Below are positions 31,553 to 52,775 of a stretch of 60,000 nucleotides of DNA, piece by piece (position 1 is the first letter of the stretch; every line of letters starts with the position of its first letter). The notes beneath the pieces are model-generated. The model was not told the DNA's origin and made no database searches. It saw only the letters and a program-made list of their open reading frames with translations. A program made the position numbers and the translations under genes. This stretch comes from Mesostigma viride (taxonomy: Eukaryota; Streptophyta; Mesostigmatophyceae; Mesostigmatales; Mesostigmataceae), in NCBI GenBank assembly GCA_009746045.1, contig RPFO01000115.1:126001-186000 (forward strand). The letters run 5' to 3'.

Positions 31553-33817
31553 ATGGCATCGTATGTATCCTCATCGGCGATTGTATTACCTACTCGAGCA
31601 TTGGTATCCGGCCGCCCAGCCAATTCGGCCATCCGCCATTCTCCTCTGGTGTCTAAAACAAGACTTCTATCATCCCGTCCGTTAAGTAGTCCAAGTAGTC
31701 CAAGCAATCTACGATTAAGAAGATACTTTGACTTGGCAGTCCGTGCGTCAGGGGCTCCACCGAAGGAAGCCGAGATTAACAACAACTACGAAGTGTTCGA
31801 TGATAACACCGTCACTCTTCCACCACCGGATGTCTCGCCAAACAGTACGCCGCCAGCGGAATGGGTCGCCAAATACTTGTACGTCGGCAACTGCCCCCTA
31901 GGGCGCCCGCCGGGTCGCTGTGCATTTTGTCCAGCGTGTTCGTCATATGTGTTGTAGGAATGGACGGCATTAGCGGGATCAATTCAGCTGCCACTTGATG
32001 AAATGCCGCCAGAATCAAATCACGGTTCGGAAACGCAGCGAATGCAAATTACATACGGTGCTCAGACTGTGTGCCTGGCTATGGCTGCTATTACTGTGGC
32101 AATGGGTAATGCTTGCACATGGGGAATTGCGTGCACCATCGTCCCCTGGATCGCTAGGTGAACAGTAGTTGCTTTCCCTTTTAGTTAATGTCCCTGTTAA
32201 CTGTGTTAAGCTTTATCAGGCCCATTTCCCTCCTCTTTCCACCTTCCAGCTGCCCACGCACCCCAATATACTACCTAGAAGTGTGCGATGCACTGTGTCC
32301 AGGCTGCGATGATGCCATTTTTTTGTTACCGCATACTCGTTGGCAGGTAAACCAGGCTTTCCATCAGGAGCGCAATGGGTAGTTGTAGCGTTGCATGCCT
32401 TTCTTCCAGCTGTATGACAAGCTTTTGTTTTGGCATAACCTCGTGAATCGGATGGTGGCATAACCTCGTGAATAGGATGGTGGCATAGCCTCGTGAATCG
32501 GATGGTGGCATAAGGTCATGAATAGGATGGTGACATGCCTCCACGGAACATGTGCCTAGGCGCGCAGAGGGCACCCAACAGGCATACTTTGCAGTGGCTA
32601 ATGCAGGAAAAACAGTAATAAGGAAGTGGCTAGTGCAGGAAGAAGGATAATAAGGATTTGGGAGCGAAAGCGCATGTGATTGAATCTCTGTGGAATCAGC
32701 ACGAGCCGCGGAGAAAGTTTGTTAATAGCGTTTATTATGGGATTGTCTACTAATGGGGTTATGGTGAATGCCTTGAGCACTCCGGCTCAAGTGGGGGAGC
32801 GTCGCCGTTGGACCCTGTAGTGGCACACTTGGCTGGGACAGGGGAGACAGGGGCGCATTGCCCTCGCCAACTATCCAGGGGCTGCGATCCTAGGGGCCAA
32901 CATAGCAAGGGCCGTAATTATTTGGGCCATTTTCCCTATGATAGCCCTTTTCTGGTGCGATTTCTGAAGTACCCCACATGCCCATGGCTCCTCAACCAGT
33001 ATGGCATGGCTCCTATGTAACCAGGTCTGCTTTTTTCAACTTCCCAGATGGCCGACGTTCCCAATTGTGTCCAGGTGGCGGGGATGCTGGCATGATGCAG
33101 TCTCTGTGCTCGAACTTCTGCCAACCCCTTATCCTGTTGCATAATTATAAAGTCCCCTAACATAATCATGAATATTACACGCATTTATGAATCACGGTAC
33201 TGCCCCCAGTCCGCAGGCACGACGGCACGTGTTCCGCGTGCTAACCTTGCCTGCCTCACTCCGGTGCATACCTCCATCGTACCCACACACCCCTGTCCCG
33301 CAGGTACGACGGCAAGTGCTCCGTGTGCCTGGGACTGGTCGACATGCTGCGCTCGCGCAGTGGCAGCGAGCGCATCTGGTTCGAGGACTTCACCGTGCCT
33401 GCGTACGACCCCAAGGCCAACAAGGACATCAGCGTCAAGGAGGCGATGGACACGATTCACGTCATCACACCGGAGGGTTCGGTGCTCAAGGGGCTGGACG
33501 GCCTCTCTGTGCTCTACGGCGCGGTTGGGCTCGGCTGGCTCTTCACCCTGGCCAAGTTCCCCATGTTCAGCCCGCTTGCTCAGCTGGCGTACAAGCTGGT
33601 GTCCAAGAACCGGCAGGCGCTCGGGTCGGGCATGGATGCGGCGATGATGGCGCTGGGCAAGATCGAGGCGGAGAAGAAGGGGGAGAAGAACTGCACCGAG
33701 GACGGGGAGTGCCGCGCCAAGGACGAGCCCGCGGTGCCGGAGCCGGAGCCCGTCAAGGGGGAGGAGGAGAAGGTGGACGGCAGCGCCGACAAGTGGGTAC
33801 CCGCGGAGTATGAATAG
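31553..33817 (+). CDS. DCC-family (DUF393) protein, probably plastid-targeted
   Basis: Two exons, 31553-31878 and 33304-33817, joined in phase (TT plus G gives Leu), encode 279 aa. The N-terminal 70 or so residues are rich in Ser, Arg and Leu with few acids, as in plastid transit peptides; this is a compositional guess. The DCC domain starts directly at the junction: YDGKCSVC (residues 110-117), with the CxxC-type pair of the DUF393 thiol-disulfide oxidoreductase-like family, then GLDGLSVLYGAVGLGW and LAYKLVSKNR. A charged tail follows (GEEEKVDGSADK). Start context is CCATGG. A possible cryptic donor GTGGGT at 33793 would keep the frame open into the next gene's first clear exon at 34563, so one large DCC-ROK-thioredoxin gene cannot be excluded. 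Confidence 0.8.
32430..32540. repeat. 25-28 bp minisatellite in DCC intron 1
   Basis: Four to five copies of GGCATAACCTCGTGAATCGG followed by ATGGT, with ATAGG and GCATAGCC variants. It lies inside the 1.4-kb intron of the DCC gene and is not located at a splice site. Confidence 0.85.
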
Positions 33818-34093
33818 ATACATAAATGAAGTGTACTCGACGAGATGCATAAATGCAGTGATGTGCGGAGCTGTGCGGATGATTACGGGAAGCTTGTCTA
33901 CCCCCTTGCATGCGTGTGCTGGGACAATGGTTCTCGATGGCGTGGCAGCAGGGACAGAGTCGCTGGCTCTGAAGTGACCCTGATAGGGATTAAATGTTCG
34001 AGATGAGGTTGGCCTGGCGCTTACTACGGCAATCAGCGGGAGGGTGGCTTCGAGCCCTCTAGGCCCAGTACATATACGTCCGTGGCGATAATT

Positions 34094-34219
34094 TAGTGAC
34101 GGTGTTCTACTTGATCCCAGTGTTATCACTGCGATATCTTAGTGACGGTGTTCTACTTGATCCTAGTGTTATAACTGCGATATCTGAGTGACGGTGTTCT
34201 ACTTGATCCTAGTATTATA
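34094..34219. repeat. 46-bp minisatellite, three copies
   Basis: AGTGACGGTGTTCTACTTGA recurs at 34095, 34141 and 34187, exactly 46 bp apart, followed by a conserved TCCTAGTGTTATAACTGCGA-type block. It lies between the DCC stop codon and the ROK-thioredoxin gene. Confidence 0.9.
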
Positions 34220-34385
34220 ACTCGTGTCTGGCTCGGCGGGAGCCTTGGCTGTACGCGCGGTTGCTTGCTCTCCATTATGTAAGAGGCCCCAGTCGTCTCC
34301 AATTGTCACTCTAAGTGTCATACTTGTCCAGGCTCCTCGATGGACCCACCCGCCGTGCTCCTTGTCCACCACATCCCTTGACACC

Positions 34386-42454
<8,069 letters not shown>

Positions 42455-45272
42455 GGTCAAGCAGTGTGTGTGGGGATAATGGCTGTAATTGCCGGCGTGG
42501 TTTCGTGCGGTTGCCTAGTGGTGCTTGCTTTTGGTACCAGCGATCTGTTTTGATGGCGTTGGTGTCCTCTTGCGTCCAGAAACACAGCTGAAAACGTTAC
42601 CACCAAGGATTGAGCACGTGTCCATCTGGAGGCATGAGCTGCAGGTGTGAGTCTAGCGGGCGTTGATCAAAAGATATCTTAATGCGAGGGTGGGAAGGGG
42701 CCACTCTACTGAAACATAGAAGAGCTTGCGCGTGTGGGAATATTTAGCATAAGCCCACAAAATGTTGGCCATGATGTGATGGGTTGCCACGGCTGAGGTC
42801 ACGGGGTGCTTCGCTTCAAGGAGCTATCCCTTGTTCCAACCTCCGACTCGTGAACCCTCATCCTGCATGGCGAGGAATTCTAACAAGTCCATGTGAAAGG
42901 CAGTCATGGGAAGCGTCGCGTCGCGCACTTAACGGCTGCAAGTGTATCACACGAGAGGGTGCGCTTATGAGGATACGTAATGTATATACTGTACTAATGG
43001 CACAGGTTGATGAGGATGGCGTCTGCATGTATACATCGACACGATATTGTGTGATGATTGCTTCGTTGCCTCCCAATGTTAAGGCTTTTCAATAAAAAGA
43101 ACAGTAATTTGAAACCCTGGGATCTGTCTAAATTCGAGCTTATGTTTCAATTTGATGCAACCATTCCTGGACGCGTGCCCATTTCATCGCAAATCCACGA
43201 GGAAATTTATCATGATTTCAAAACGGCGAAATTCTACTAGTATGGATAAGGCAGATTTTACAAGAGCTCGGAGCCCTCCTGCCGGACCCCGGCGGCCATA
43301 TCCATGGAATCAAATATCAAAGAGACAACCAACACAGGCCAGAAATTTGGTAGAATCACACATGCACGGTGAAAAATGGGTTTGGGACTTAAAAATTCAG
43401 GAACTCGCGGAAAGGCGTGAGCCTCCTGCTCAAAAGGGTGCGTGGAAACTGTACGCGGTTTTGCGACGCGGCGCACAGGGAGCTTCAAACCTTCGCATAG
43501 GGTGGAGGCACTGCGGGGGCTGAGATTAAATAAGAGTTCGGAAAAGGGCTCGGGTACACGACGCGGCGCGACGTTGAAAAATGGCTCGCAGAAAAGGAAC
43601 CTAGGCGACTATTTTGCGCCGCGTCGGTCGTGACGTTGTTTACTCCGTTGGATCTGCATATACGGCGTTCGTGGGTTGTTTCGAAACCCGGTCGATGAGA
43701 TTTAACGGAGAAGTCGGGTCTATATCAGTCTATAATTGATCCTTTTTTTACAAATCCGTGAAAATGTAGAAGTCAAGCCAAGCAGAGCCAATACAATCAG
43801 AAATGATGAGTTGAGTTGAGTTGAGTTGAGTTGAGTTTGAGTTTGAGTTTGGACTAGAGCCAATATAGCCAAAATGTATGCGAGAGGTCCCCAGTTCGAT
43901 TCCGGTCGGATTCATTTGCAGATCGCGTTTTTCCGCGTTTTCCGCGGCCCGGTACTGAACGCAAATGGTTTTCACCTTTGCGGAGTGCCTGATCAAAAAT
44001 GTATGCGGCTGGCCTGTACTCGTGACTCGACAAACGCGGATAAGATTACAGCAGGCTCGTGCTACCATGGTCCGGATTCTTCCACATTTCTGACCTTCAC
44101 TGGTTGTCTCTTTGGTACTGCTTTCTCGTAGTTTTTTGCACAGGCGGCGGCGATTGCCAATTCACTAGATCTGGCCTGCGCTGGTTGTCTCCTTGAGATG
44201 TACGTACATCACAGGCATCAAGATGTGTGGCGGGCGTCACATCACTGAAACGTGAGACAAGCAATTCCTCACGTACTGTACGCACACGCTGTTCCACCAC
44301 TGATGCATGTTTTCATGGCCGGGTTGATACGAACGCATGACCGGCCACCGGTTGCATGTCTAGTTCAGTTGTGTAAATGTACGTAGACATTGTGCCCTAT
44401 GTATCGATCGTGCAGCGACTAGGTTAATCATCGTGACAGGGCACTATAGGCACTACGTACGTCAGAAGCCCGCCGTATGCGTAGTAGACGCCGTGTCCGT
44501 CTGCAACTAGTTCTTTTTTTGCATGCTAGTACTAATGTTTCATCCGGGCCATGCACGAGCCGGCCGGCAACTGAAGCCACTACTATGATCAGTGCAACCC
44601 ATGAAACTGACTGCACGTACATTAAGTTGCGGCCTGTTGATCGACCTATATGTCGTAGCCTGACGAGCTCCGCGTCGACGGCATGGTGGCCGACTGACGG
44701 CAACCGGCGGGCCGGTCCCACGGCGGATCCCGCCTCTCACCGGGCGCGCTCCGGTCGCCCACCGTCCGCCGGGCCCTGGGAGGCCCCGGCTGTTCGGGTC
44801 GCGGCCTCGCGGGCGCTCCGGCGCTGTACAGTACAGTATGGACTGAAAGAGCGAGAGCTCTGATGCCCGGGCTAGGCACTATGCTCCGCCACATGGCAGC
44901 TTCTGGATAGATAATTACCGATTGGCCGTCTTGTCGTACGTGTTAGTGGCCCGCCCTTCTGCTTCACCGCGCCGGGCCAATTTACGTACAGGAGCGTACA
45001 TGCCGGTATACTTCGATTGACGTGGCCGTTAAAACGAGATCTGGATAGTGGATAGAGGGAAACGACTCAAACGAGGGCACCGAGCCACGAGGTTCGGCGC
45101 AAGTGTCGGTGAGCGGTGCACCCGACAAAAGTGCACAACGGTTCGTGTTCACCTCGCAACAGGCGCAACAAAAGCTGCTCGGGTTGTTCCCCATTACTTT
45201 TACTGAAGTGCGGCTGTGCTTAAACAGGGAGCGTCCCAAACCCTAGCATTTTCCATTTTTGTGTTCTTCGAA
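42455..45272. other. Intergenic region, no recognisable gene
   Basis: A UGTAA-type green-algal polyadenylation signal may be present at 42484-42488 (TGTAA), about 30 bp after the upstream stop codon. A (GAGTT)n run lies at 43809-43850. A tRNA-like B box (AGTTCGATTCC at about 43891) was seen, but no A box or cloverleaf. Two or more copies of a dispersed 30-bp motif lie at 43315-44200. The promoter of the ascorbate peroxidase gene should be near the right end; none was identified. Confidence 0.45.
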
Positions 45273-46493
45273 ATGGCATCTATTGCGCTCGCGCAGGTTT
45301 GCGTGCCGTCATGCAGTCTTTCGGCTGCAGGGCTCTCCTCGGGTGCCCGCGTGGTTAAGGCCAGGCAATTGAACGGGAAATCCACGTCTGTGAAGCAACT
45401 GGCTTCGTCGAGCAATTTTGCGTCCCACCGCCTGCAGGTAACGTAACGTACTGAGGCCATGCTTTGCATATGCCCGTCTCGTACTTAGTCAGGTCGCATC
45501 GGGTCGTATACCCATTCAGATTGCACTTCCGTGTAGGAAACATGACAATCCGATCTTTCCAGCCATGCAGCTGAGTTATGCGAAGGGACAGCGAATTCCC
45601 TCTGCTTTTAGCACCTAACAAGATTATTCTACGCAATCATGAAAAATTTCACGGTGGCTTCGTTGTACCACTCGGGTTATCAATGTGCAGGACTCAACAA
45701 TTTTTAGGTCGATTGTGTTTGGCGAGGAGAGTAATTCCTGCCTGCTTATGTTCTAAGTTCCAGTATAATAATTCATTTCACACTTGTACATATCTGGTTT
45801 GTCGTGTGCCACCCTCTCCAATATTCAACCTTGCGGTTTGATGCTGGTCTGGTTGGACAGGTGGCGAAATCTCGACCAGCAGCCCACGTGTCGCGCGAGT
45901 CGCTCACATGCAAGGCCGTTGCAGACGTCGTCACTATCAAGACACAGCTGAAGGGGGCCAAGAAAGACATCGCAGCCCTGATCCTTGAAGCCTCTGCGAA
46001 CCCTATTCTGGTGAGTAGCAACCAGCTCTGTAATTAAACTACAAGACAACTGCTTGCCATGAAGAAAACCTCACAAGCTTGTTGCAGGTAAAGAAGTGAT
46101 TTGCGTTAACCTTGTTTGCATAGCAATGTTTTCTTAGATCCCGAAATTCCTAATTCAAATTTAGAGGTGTGTAAAGGGGTCACTTTGCCCAGTTCTGGTT
46201 GTGAAGTACAAATTCGGGGGATCCAGTGCAAGTATCCCAGTTTCCACCAACAATTTGTTACTCTGTTATGAGCACGACATTTTAATTTCTTTGAGTTTCC
46301 CGATCGGCGGTTCGTGGGCGTGTTTGTTGCGGGAAATCATGTCCACCCACATGCGGCATGACCATTCCGACAGCCCCCAAATTATGGCTCTATGAAACGG
46401 TTACAGGCCCATGCATGGCATGAATGAGAGAAGACAGAAGTGCTTGTGGAGGGGGTGGGGTGGGTGGGGGGCGCGAGAGAGAAGAGAGAGAGA

Positions 46494-46574
<81 letters not shown>

Positions 46575-46591
46575 TGTATGTGTGTGTGTGT

Positions 46592-46674
<83 letters not shown>

Positions 46675-49600
46675 ATCCGGGTGCCTGACATACGAATCCC
46701 TTGTCGTCCATCACCCTCATAGATCTATGAGCAATGCATGAGCCCACCGTCCATCACCTCTCTATGAGCAATGCATGAGCCCACCGTCCATCACCTCTCT
46801 ATGAGCAATGCATGAGCCCACCCACACCGTTTGACTTCTTGCCGTGCTGCGGTGGCCCTGGCAGGTGCGCCTGGGCTGGCACGACTCGGGCACTTTTGAC
46901 AAGGACATCAAGGAGTTTCCACAGAGGGGCGGTGCCAATGGCAGCCTGCGCTTCGATGCCGAGTTGAAGCACGGCGCCAACGCAGGTACGGCGCTAGCAC
47001 CCAGCAGGTGGCCAGGAAAGTTGGACCGGTTTTGTTCTAGTGTGTGCCTTGTCCCGTTGTTTGGCTGGATCCCCTTGTGTTCCTGTTCTCGGTGTTCTTC
47101 TTGGCGCTGGCAGCCAAGGAAGGGCAGTGTGTGTGTCTTCTTGCTTCGTGCTGGCAACCAAGGAAGGGCAGGAGCGGGGTGTTCTTGGCGCGCGCTGGCA
47201 ACCTATGAAGGGCCCAATGGTGGCCGCGATTACAGCTTCGGCGGATTCTTTATTTGTTTTGGGTTTTTCCTGACACTTTTGTTTGTGGACCCTTGGCTCA
47301 GCCTACCCCTTTTGCATCACGCGTACAGCACGTGTACACGCACATTATACACACAGCCTGCGCTGGTTCTCTCCTTGAATGGTTTCAAGTTGGCACTACT
47401 GTACTATTGCCAGGGTTGTCCGCCCGCTCGATAATCGGGTGAGACCAGTCTCTTGCAGTGCGGCGTTCTTGGCAGTCTAACTTGGGGCTTACTCAATCTA
47501 GATAATCAGGCTGGGGGCTGGGGTTATGAACCGTGCACGAAGTGCATGCCTGAAGTTTCCACTCCCTGTCTTGTTTCTGCTGCCATCGACACGCATGCTC
47601 CCGCCCCCCGCACCGCCGCTGTTGCTGCCATGCCCAGGCCTAGTGAATGCGGTCAAGATGATTGAGCCGATCAAGCAGAAGTACCCTGACGTGAGCTACG
47701 CAGACCTGTTCCAGCTGGCGTCGGCGGTGGCCATCGAGGTAAGGCCACCATGGCTCTTCATTTCGCTCACCATTCCGGCACTCAAGTGTCCATCAAGCGA
47801 TGGGCCCAATAGGGATGCGCATCTATCGCCATGCGCATTGTTTGTTGCAAGCCACGTGCTGTGGTCTGCCTCACAGCATTATGATTGCGTTGCCGTCGGC
47901 GCGCCTTGCTGTCCATCCACGTTCATCACGTCATGCGCTGTGGCGCATGGCTGGTCCCTGCCCACCATGTGTTACGATGCTGCTGCCACCATGTACCCCC
48001 ACCCCGCTCCTTCCCAACCCCTGTGAATTGTCTCGTTTGATTTTGCAACCTTTTTCCCTATTCCTTTCCTTCTTCTCCCTGTTCTGTTTCTTCCTTGTTG
48101 CTGCCCCCTAGCTGGCGGGTGGCCCCAAGATTGACATGAAGTACGGCCGCGTGGACGTGTCGTCGGAGAAGGAGTGCGCGGTGGAGGGCAAGCTGCCAGG
48201 TGAGGGGGCGTGAGGACACCCACCCACGATGCCTGCCAAATGGCACTCGAAGACTTGGGTCCCCTCCAAACCCTGGCATGCTGGCCGACGTGGGCGAAGG
48301 CATGTGCTGCCATGAGAGACAGCTTTCGCAGTCAGGGTTGCGGCCGCTAGCAGTGATCTTCCCTGCACAGTGTAGCGTCGGCCATTCCGGAACTGTATAT
48401 GCTTTGTTAATGCAGCAGTCCCTTTTCGATGTCCTGCGGTTTGAGTGTCGTTGAGAGGGCAACTAAAGCTCACCTGGCTCGCCTGGTCCGCTTTGCCCCC
48501 ACGGTGTATTTCCCATGCCCCGTTGCAAGCGCTGTCGTGGGTAGACGTGCTGTGTAAGTCTTTTTGTGGGTGGCGTGGGCGGAAGCGCCGCTGTGGGTAG
48601 ACGTGCTGGGGGGTTAATTTTGTGGGTGGCGTGGGTGGAAGCGCCGCTGTGGGTGTACGTGCTGTGGGGTTTATTTTGTGGGTGGCGTGGGTGCAAGCGC
48701 CGCTGTGGGTAGACGTGCTGTGGGGTGGGCGGATGCGCTTCCCCCCATTGGTGTCATGCGAGCATCGTGAGGGGGGGCATACCATCGTTTTGCCTGGGGA
48801 TGACATGAGCGTGTCTGTGCACCCACCATGAGACGCTTGTCGGGTTCTTCCTTTGATTCATCCGTGTGTGTTCTAACCCCCTTGACGCGTGCAGCTGGTG
48901 ACCCCAAGAACCCCGCGCAGCACCTAAAGGAGGTGTTCTACCGCATGGGCTTCAACGACCAGGTGAGCGGTGGGCACGGCCGGCAAGATAATGGGCTTCC
49001 CTTGAAGAACGAGCCAGGCCTTCTCGGCAACTGACATCTGACATGGTGGACAGCAGCACCACGCGAGCGACTATACTGACATGGCGGACAGGCGGAATAG
49101 TGTGGTGGGGGGGGGGGGAGGGCGGCGGTGGTGGTGGTGTGTGTGTGGGGGGGGGGGGGCAAGGTGGTGGATAGGAACTTTGCATTCAAGTACCCCCTTG
49201 GTTTTTGACGGCAGCGACTCACTTTACACCATGCATGTGCTTCAGATGTCGTCTTCTGGGCTTTTTTTCAAGGCACCTAAAATAATTCCCACATCGCGTG
49301 TGCATACTTTCTGTCTACCCTTGGGGCCTTGGGTCACAGCCCCAGCCTCATGAGAGCAGTTTGCTTGATGTGCCTCCACTAACGCATTCTCTCGGCATCT
49401 ATTTTTGCGTGTGTGTGCTTGTTTGTGCTGCCTTCCTCACCCACCTGGACACAAACACACATGCCGCCGCCACCACCACCACCACCACCACCACCACCAC
49501 CACCACCACCACCACCACCATTACCCACTGGCATCGTGCGCAGGAGATTGTGGCGCTGAGCGGCGCGCACACGCTGGGCCGTGTTCGACCCGACCGCAGC

Positions 49601-51971
49601 GGCTTCGGAAAGGCCAGCACAAAGTACACGGTGTGTGCGCCAGCAGCGGTCATGCTTTTTGGGGCAGGTCACAAGCACACGATGCGTGCGTGGGTGGACG
49701 GGCATGTGCAATTCGCGGGGTACAGGCGAATGCACGGGGTGTAGCATGGAGCAAATGGGCGGCACCCTGGTCACATGCACTGCAGGGCGGGTGGGGAATG
49801 CTGAGGGGGTAGTCCTTGGGGAGGATTGGGCCCACTGGGCATGGGAAGTCAGGGTCACCATGCTTGCATCCCCCAGCATCGTGGTGGTGGTGGTTGGGGG
49901 GGGGGAATACGCTGACAGGGCGTGATGGTGGGGGATGCCGTTGCCTGTCAACCTGTAGACGCCTGGACCAGAAGATGCTGTGGACTTGCATTTCGCATCT
50001 GAGGCATAATTACGACCTTGTCGTGGCCTACTTGCCTTGAGGGTGTCATGCTTGGTCGCCCCACCAGGAAGAGGATTCCCACCACTTGGGTAGGCGTAGC
50101 CTTTTGAAGCAGTTGTAGCGCCTTGCCATGCCTCCACATGCTGACATCAGCGTGCCGTGTGGGCCTTGCCGTGCACGCTGCATGCGTGCGTCGCTGGGAT
50201 ATGCAGAAGGACGGCCCCGGCGCACCAGGTGGCACCTCGTGGACGCCCGAGTGGCTCAAGTTTGACAACTCGTACTTTGTCGTCATCAAGAGCGGCAATG
50301 ACGAGGGCGGGGAGCTCATCCGGCTGGTGACAGACGAGGCCGTGTTCAAGGACCCTGGTTTCCGGGTATGCGGCGGCCCCGTGGTGGCTTATGCTCAATT
50401 ATAGTCTGCATGATGTTGCACAATGGTCGTATGACGTACATGATAGGATAAAGCGCTACGCGGTTTCATAGCTGATGGCGGTGCCCTGTCTGGATATGAG
50501 GCTGGACTGCCCGCGCATGTAGGGCAGCGATCGTTGTGATGATCATGATGGTGTAATTGCAGTGGGCGTCGACGTTGGTCACTGTGCTGGTTGTCACCAT
50601 GCTGAAGGTTGCCACGTTAGGTTGCCTGCGCACATGTGGTGGGTAGGGTTTGCATGGGGCCGTGTAATTCAATGGCTGTGCTAGGTATGGCATCACTTGT
50701 CACTGTGTATAGGGAGTTATGATGCCTTTATTGGAGCCCATGTGGCGCAGTCACGTGCTTTAGTGACATCATGATAGCGGCCCTCCTTTCCCAGAAGTAT
50801 AAGCGTTCCCAGCATTTTCGAGCTGCATTGCCGTCATGACTGAGGCATGCTCCCCCGGTGATTCGCTTGCCTGACAGCAACCCTGACAACTCTTTTGTTG
50901 GAAAGCACTGCAGCAGCATCGCACACAGCCCGCGGTGCCTTGCCCAGGCACGCAACGTGTCATGACGATGATGATGCGGTTGCTGCATGCGGACACAACC
51001 ACACTCCGCTTCTTGTCCCTCCCTGATTGGCAAGGGCGCCCCACGCATCGTGCGCTTGCATGGCCTGGTGGGTGTGGGCAGGTGTGGCCGGTGTCAGATG
51101 GCTTCAAGAACCACCGCCTTAGTCGGCGATAGGTTGACTCCTCACCCCGTTTCCTCACCCATTCCTCCCCAGCCACCCGCTGCCCCAATGCGCCCTCCCC
51201 TCCCCCCCCTCTTTCTCTCCGCCCGGTTCCCGAAAAAACAAAAACATGCCCCAGCCCCACGCGGAGCGGTACGCGGCGAGCCAGGACGCCTTCTTCAAGG
51301 AGTACGCGGCCGCGCACAAGAAGCTGAGCGAGCTGGGCGCCAAGTTCGAGCCCGCCGAGGTGAGCACACTGCACACGCACGCAGCACATTAATGTACACA
51401 CATGCAGTATTCTACCTGCAGTACCTATACGCATGCATGTACTTTTTCGCGTGCACGCAGTACTTGGAGGTCCTGCACGCCCCACGCTGTTCCGCATGAC
51501 CCACGGGGCCCTGGGTGGCCATGCAACACATAACATAAAAAGCCTCCCTGACTGTGCTTATGTGTGACTACCCACGGTGAGGGATACCATAGATACTGCG
51601 CCGAGCTGGGGATCCTGGCCTTTTGATGCAAGTGCCCGGTGTGTAATGCCGTTTGCCACGTCATTCTTGTGGGGTCCGTTGTCTCAATGCTGCTTTGTAC
51701 TAGTTTGTAGCTTGGGCATTCCTGGATGGGATTGTTTGCTGTCTCGTGTGTTGCTGCTTGAGTGCCAGGCCCAGTCAGACGGTTAATCCTGCCTGCCGTT
51801 GGCAATGATATTACGAGTAGTATGGGAAGACCTGCAGAACATAATATACTAGGTGTAAGTCTTGTTTTAGACATGGGCCCTTCTTGTCCAAAACATTAAG
51901 TGATGCCTTGGCTTCCACTGGCCGGATGTTTGCACATGTCAACGTGTGTGCAGGGGATCAAGCTGGACTAA
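45273..51971 (+). CDS. APX: Ascorbate peroxidase, chloroplast (stromal) type
   Basis: Ten exons, all GT-AG and in phase: 45273-45437, 45861-46010, 46865-46985, 47638-47738, 48112-48199, 48895-48962, 49544-49630, 50207-50365, 51255-51359 and 51954-51971; 353 aa. It reduces hydrogen peroxide using ascorbate. Residues 1 to about 70 are Ser/Ala/Lys-rich and look like a plastid transit peptide. Active-site residues are present: distal Arg107, Trp110 and His111 in [11 protein letters not shown], proximal His240 in [11 protein letters not shown], Arg249 in PDRSGF (ascorbate site), Trp272 in GGTSWT, and Asp280 in WLKFDNSYF. The insert [17 protein letters not shown] is typical of chloroplast isoforms. 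The protein ends GIKLD with no membrane anchor, so a soluble stromal enzyme is inferred. Start chosen at the first ATG that gives the transit-like sequence. Confidence 0.95.
46497..46672 (+). repeat. (GT)n then (GA)n compound microsatellite
   Basis: A GT run from 46497 to about 46635, with TTTG, GTATG and similar interruptions, passes into (GA)n at 46636-46670. It lies in ascorbate peroxidase intron 2. All frames across it are artefacts. Confidence 0.97.
48535..48722 (+). repeat. 56-bp minisatellite in ascorbate peroxidase intron
   Basis: GTGGGTAGACGTGCTG (one copy GTGGGTGTACGTGCTG) recurs at a 56-bp period with GTGGGTGGCGTGGG and AAGCGCCGCT blocks; about three and a half copies. It does not touch a splice site, unlike the arrays of the other two genes. 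Confidence 0.88.
49468..49521 (+). repeat. (CAC)n microsatellite before an acceptor
   Basis: A CAC run of about 17 units ends 22 bp before the acceptor AG at 49542-49543 of ascorbate peroxidase exon 7. Its position suggests it may act as part of the pyrimidine-rich tract; that is inference. Confidence 0.93.
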
Positions 51972-52026
51972 GAAGCTGGCAAGGGTCACAACCTAGCCCT
52001 GGGTGGAGCTGGACCAATTGTACAGC

Positions 52027-52175
52027 CGCCCATTAATTAATTAATTAATTAATTAAACTTGTGCTCCCGTTAGGGGGTCACGGAGCATTATGGATGGATG
52101 GATGGATGGATGGATGGCTACACACAATTCTCATTCCTACCGGTCTAATCTATCTACAAAAACAATCCTACTCTA
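52027..52175 (-). mobile_element. LINE 3' tail with (TTAA)n and (ATGG)n
   Basis: The sequence CATTAATTAATTAATTAATT followed by CTTGTGCTCCCGTTAGGGGGTCACGGAGCATTA-type blocks and a (GGAT)n run matches the tail at 8478-8600 in the same (minus) orientation. Only the 3' end is present; no coding part is recognisable. Confidence 0.7.
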
Positions 52176-52329
52176 AATCTATTGTGCCCTCGACCCTATT
52201 AGTGGCTGTGATTGTGCGGTGTTTTTACCCATCCTTCGGCACGCCGGGGTTGCAAGAGTGGGTGCCGTTTCTACACGTACCGAGGTGACCGTCCTATTGC
52301 TGGGCAACTCAGTTCCCCAAACTCCCAGT

Positions 52330-52563
52330 ATAGCTATGATGCTGATCTTCCCCCCCATGACAGGCTCCCCCTTAGCTGGGCATGCATACTGATAGCTTGA
52401 TAGATCATGGGGCTGCAGATGCCCTGGTGCACCTAGAGCAAGGGTCGTTTACATTCCCACCCTTGCAGGAAGTAGCTTAGAATGTATTATAGGCCATATG
52501 CCCCTTCTCTGGGATATGTGCTACATTTACTCCCAACGGAGTTATGTTCCTAATTATTAATTC
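52330..52563 (+). mobile_element. LINE 3' UTR fragment
   Basis: A plus-strand copy of the common LINE 3' UTR (CTATGATGCTGATCTTCCCC, GTGCACCTAGAGCAAGGGTC, CATATGCCCCTTCTCTGGGA) ending in TTAATTCATTAA-like tail. No coding sequence is attached. Confidence 0.75.
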
Positions 52564-52775
52564 ATTAACTATTCCACTCAGCAAAGTGTCCCTTCCTCTT
52601 GGGGGGAGGGGGCTTGCCCACAGGGGCTGGCGTATGAGCCTGGACAATCGTCTTCCACTTCTTCTTGTTCCGCATAGCAATCCAAGCAAGAGAGAGGGAG
52701 TGAATGCGATGTTCAAACGGGGCTGGGACCACCAGGCCGGCGCCAGCAACTGCTGTGGGTAGGTCATGACATGTT
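52564..52775 (-). mobile_element. LINE RT C-terminal fragment
   Basis: The minus strand encodes the last part of an RT protein (KHVMTYPQQLLAPAW, then after a frameshift PVGKPPPPKRKG-like end), matching the C-terminus at 9180-9311. It is broken and lacks its own UTR. Confidence 0.65.

Noticed and set aside
43874-43935. Possible tRNA gene or tRNA-derived SINE
   Set aside because: A B-box-like AGTTCGATTCC is present, but no A box, anticodon arm or acceptor stem could be folded by eye.
45510-45860. Extra exon in ascorbate peroxidase intron 1
   Set aside because: Exons 1 and 2 join in phase and the resulting protein has no gap relative to the family.
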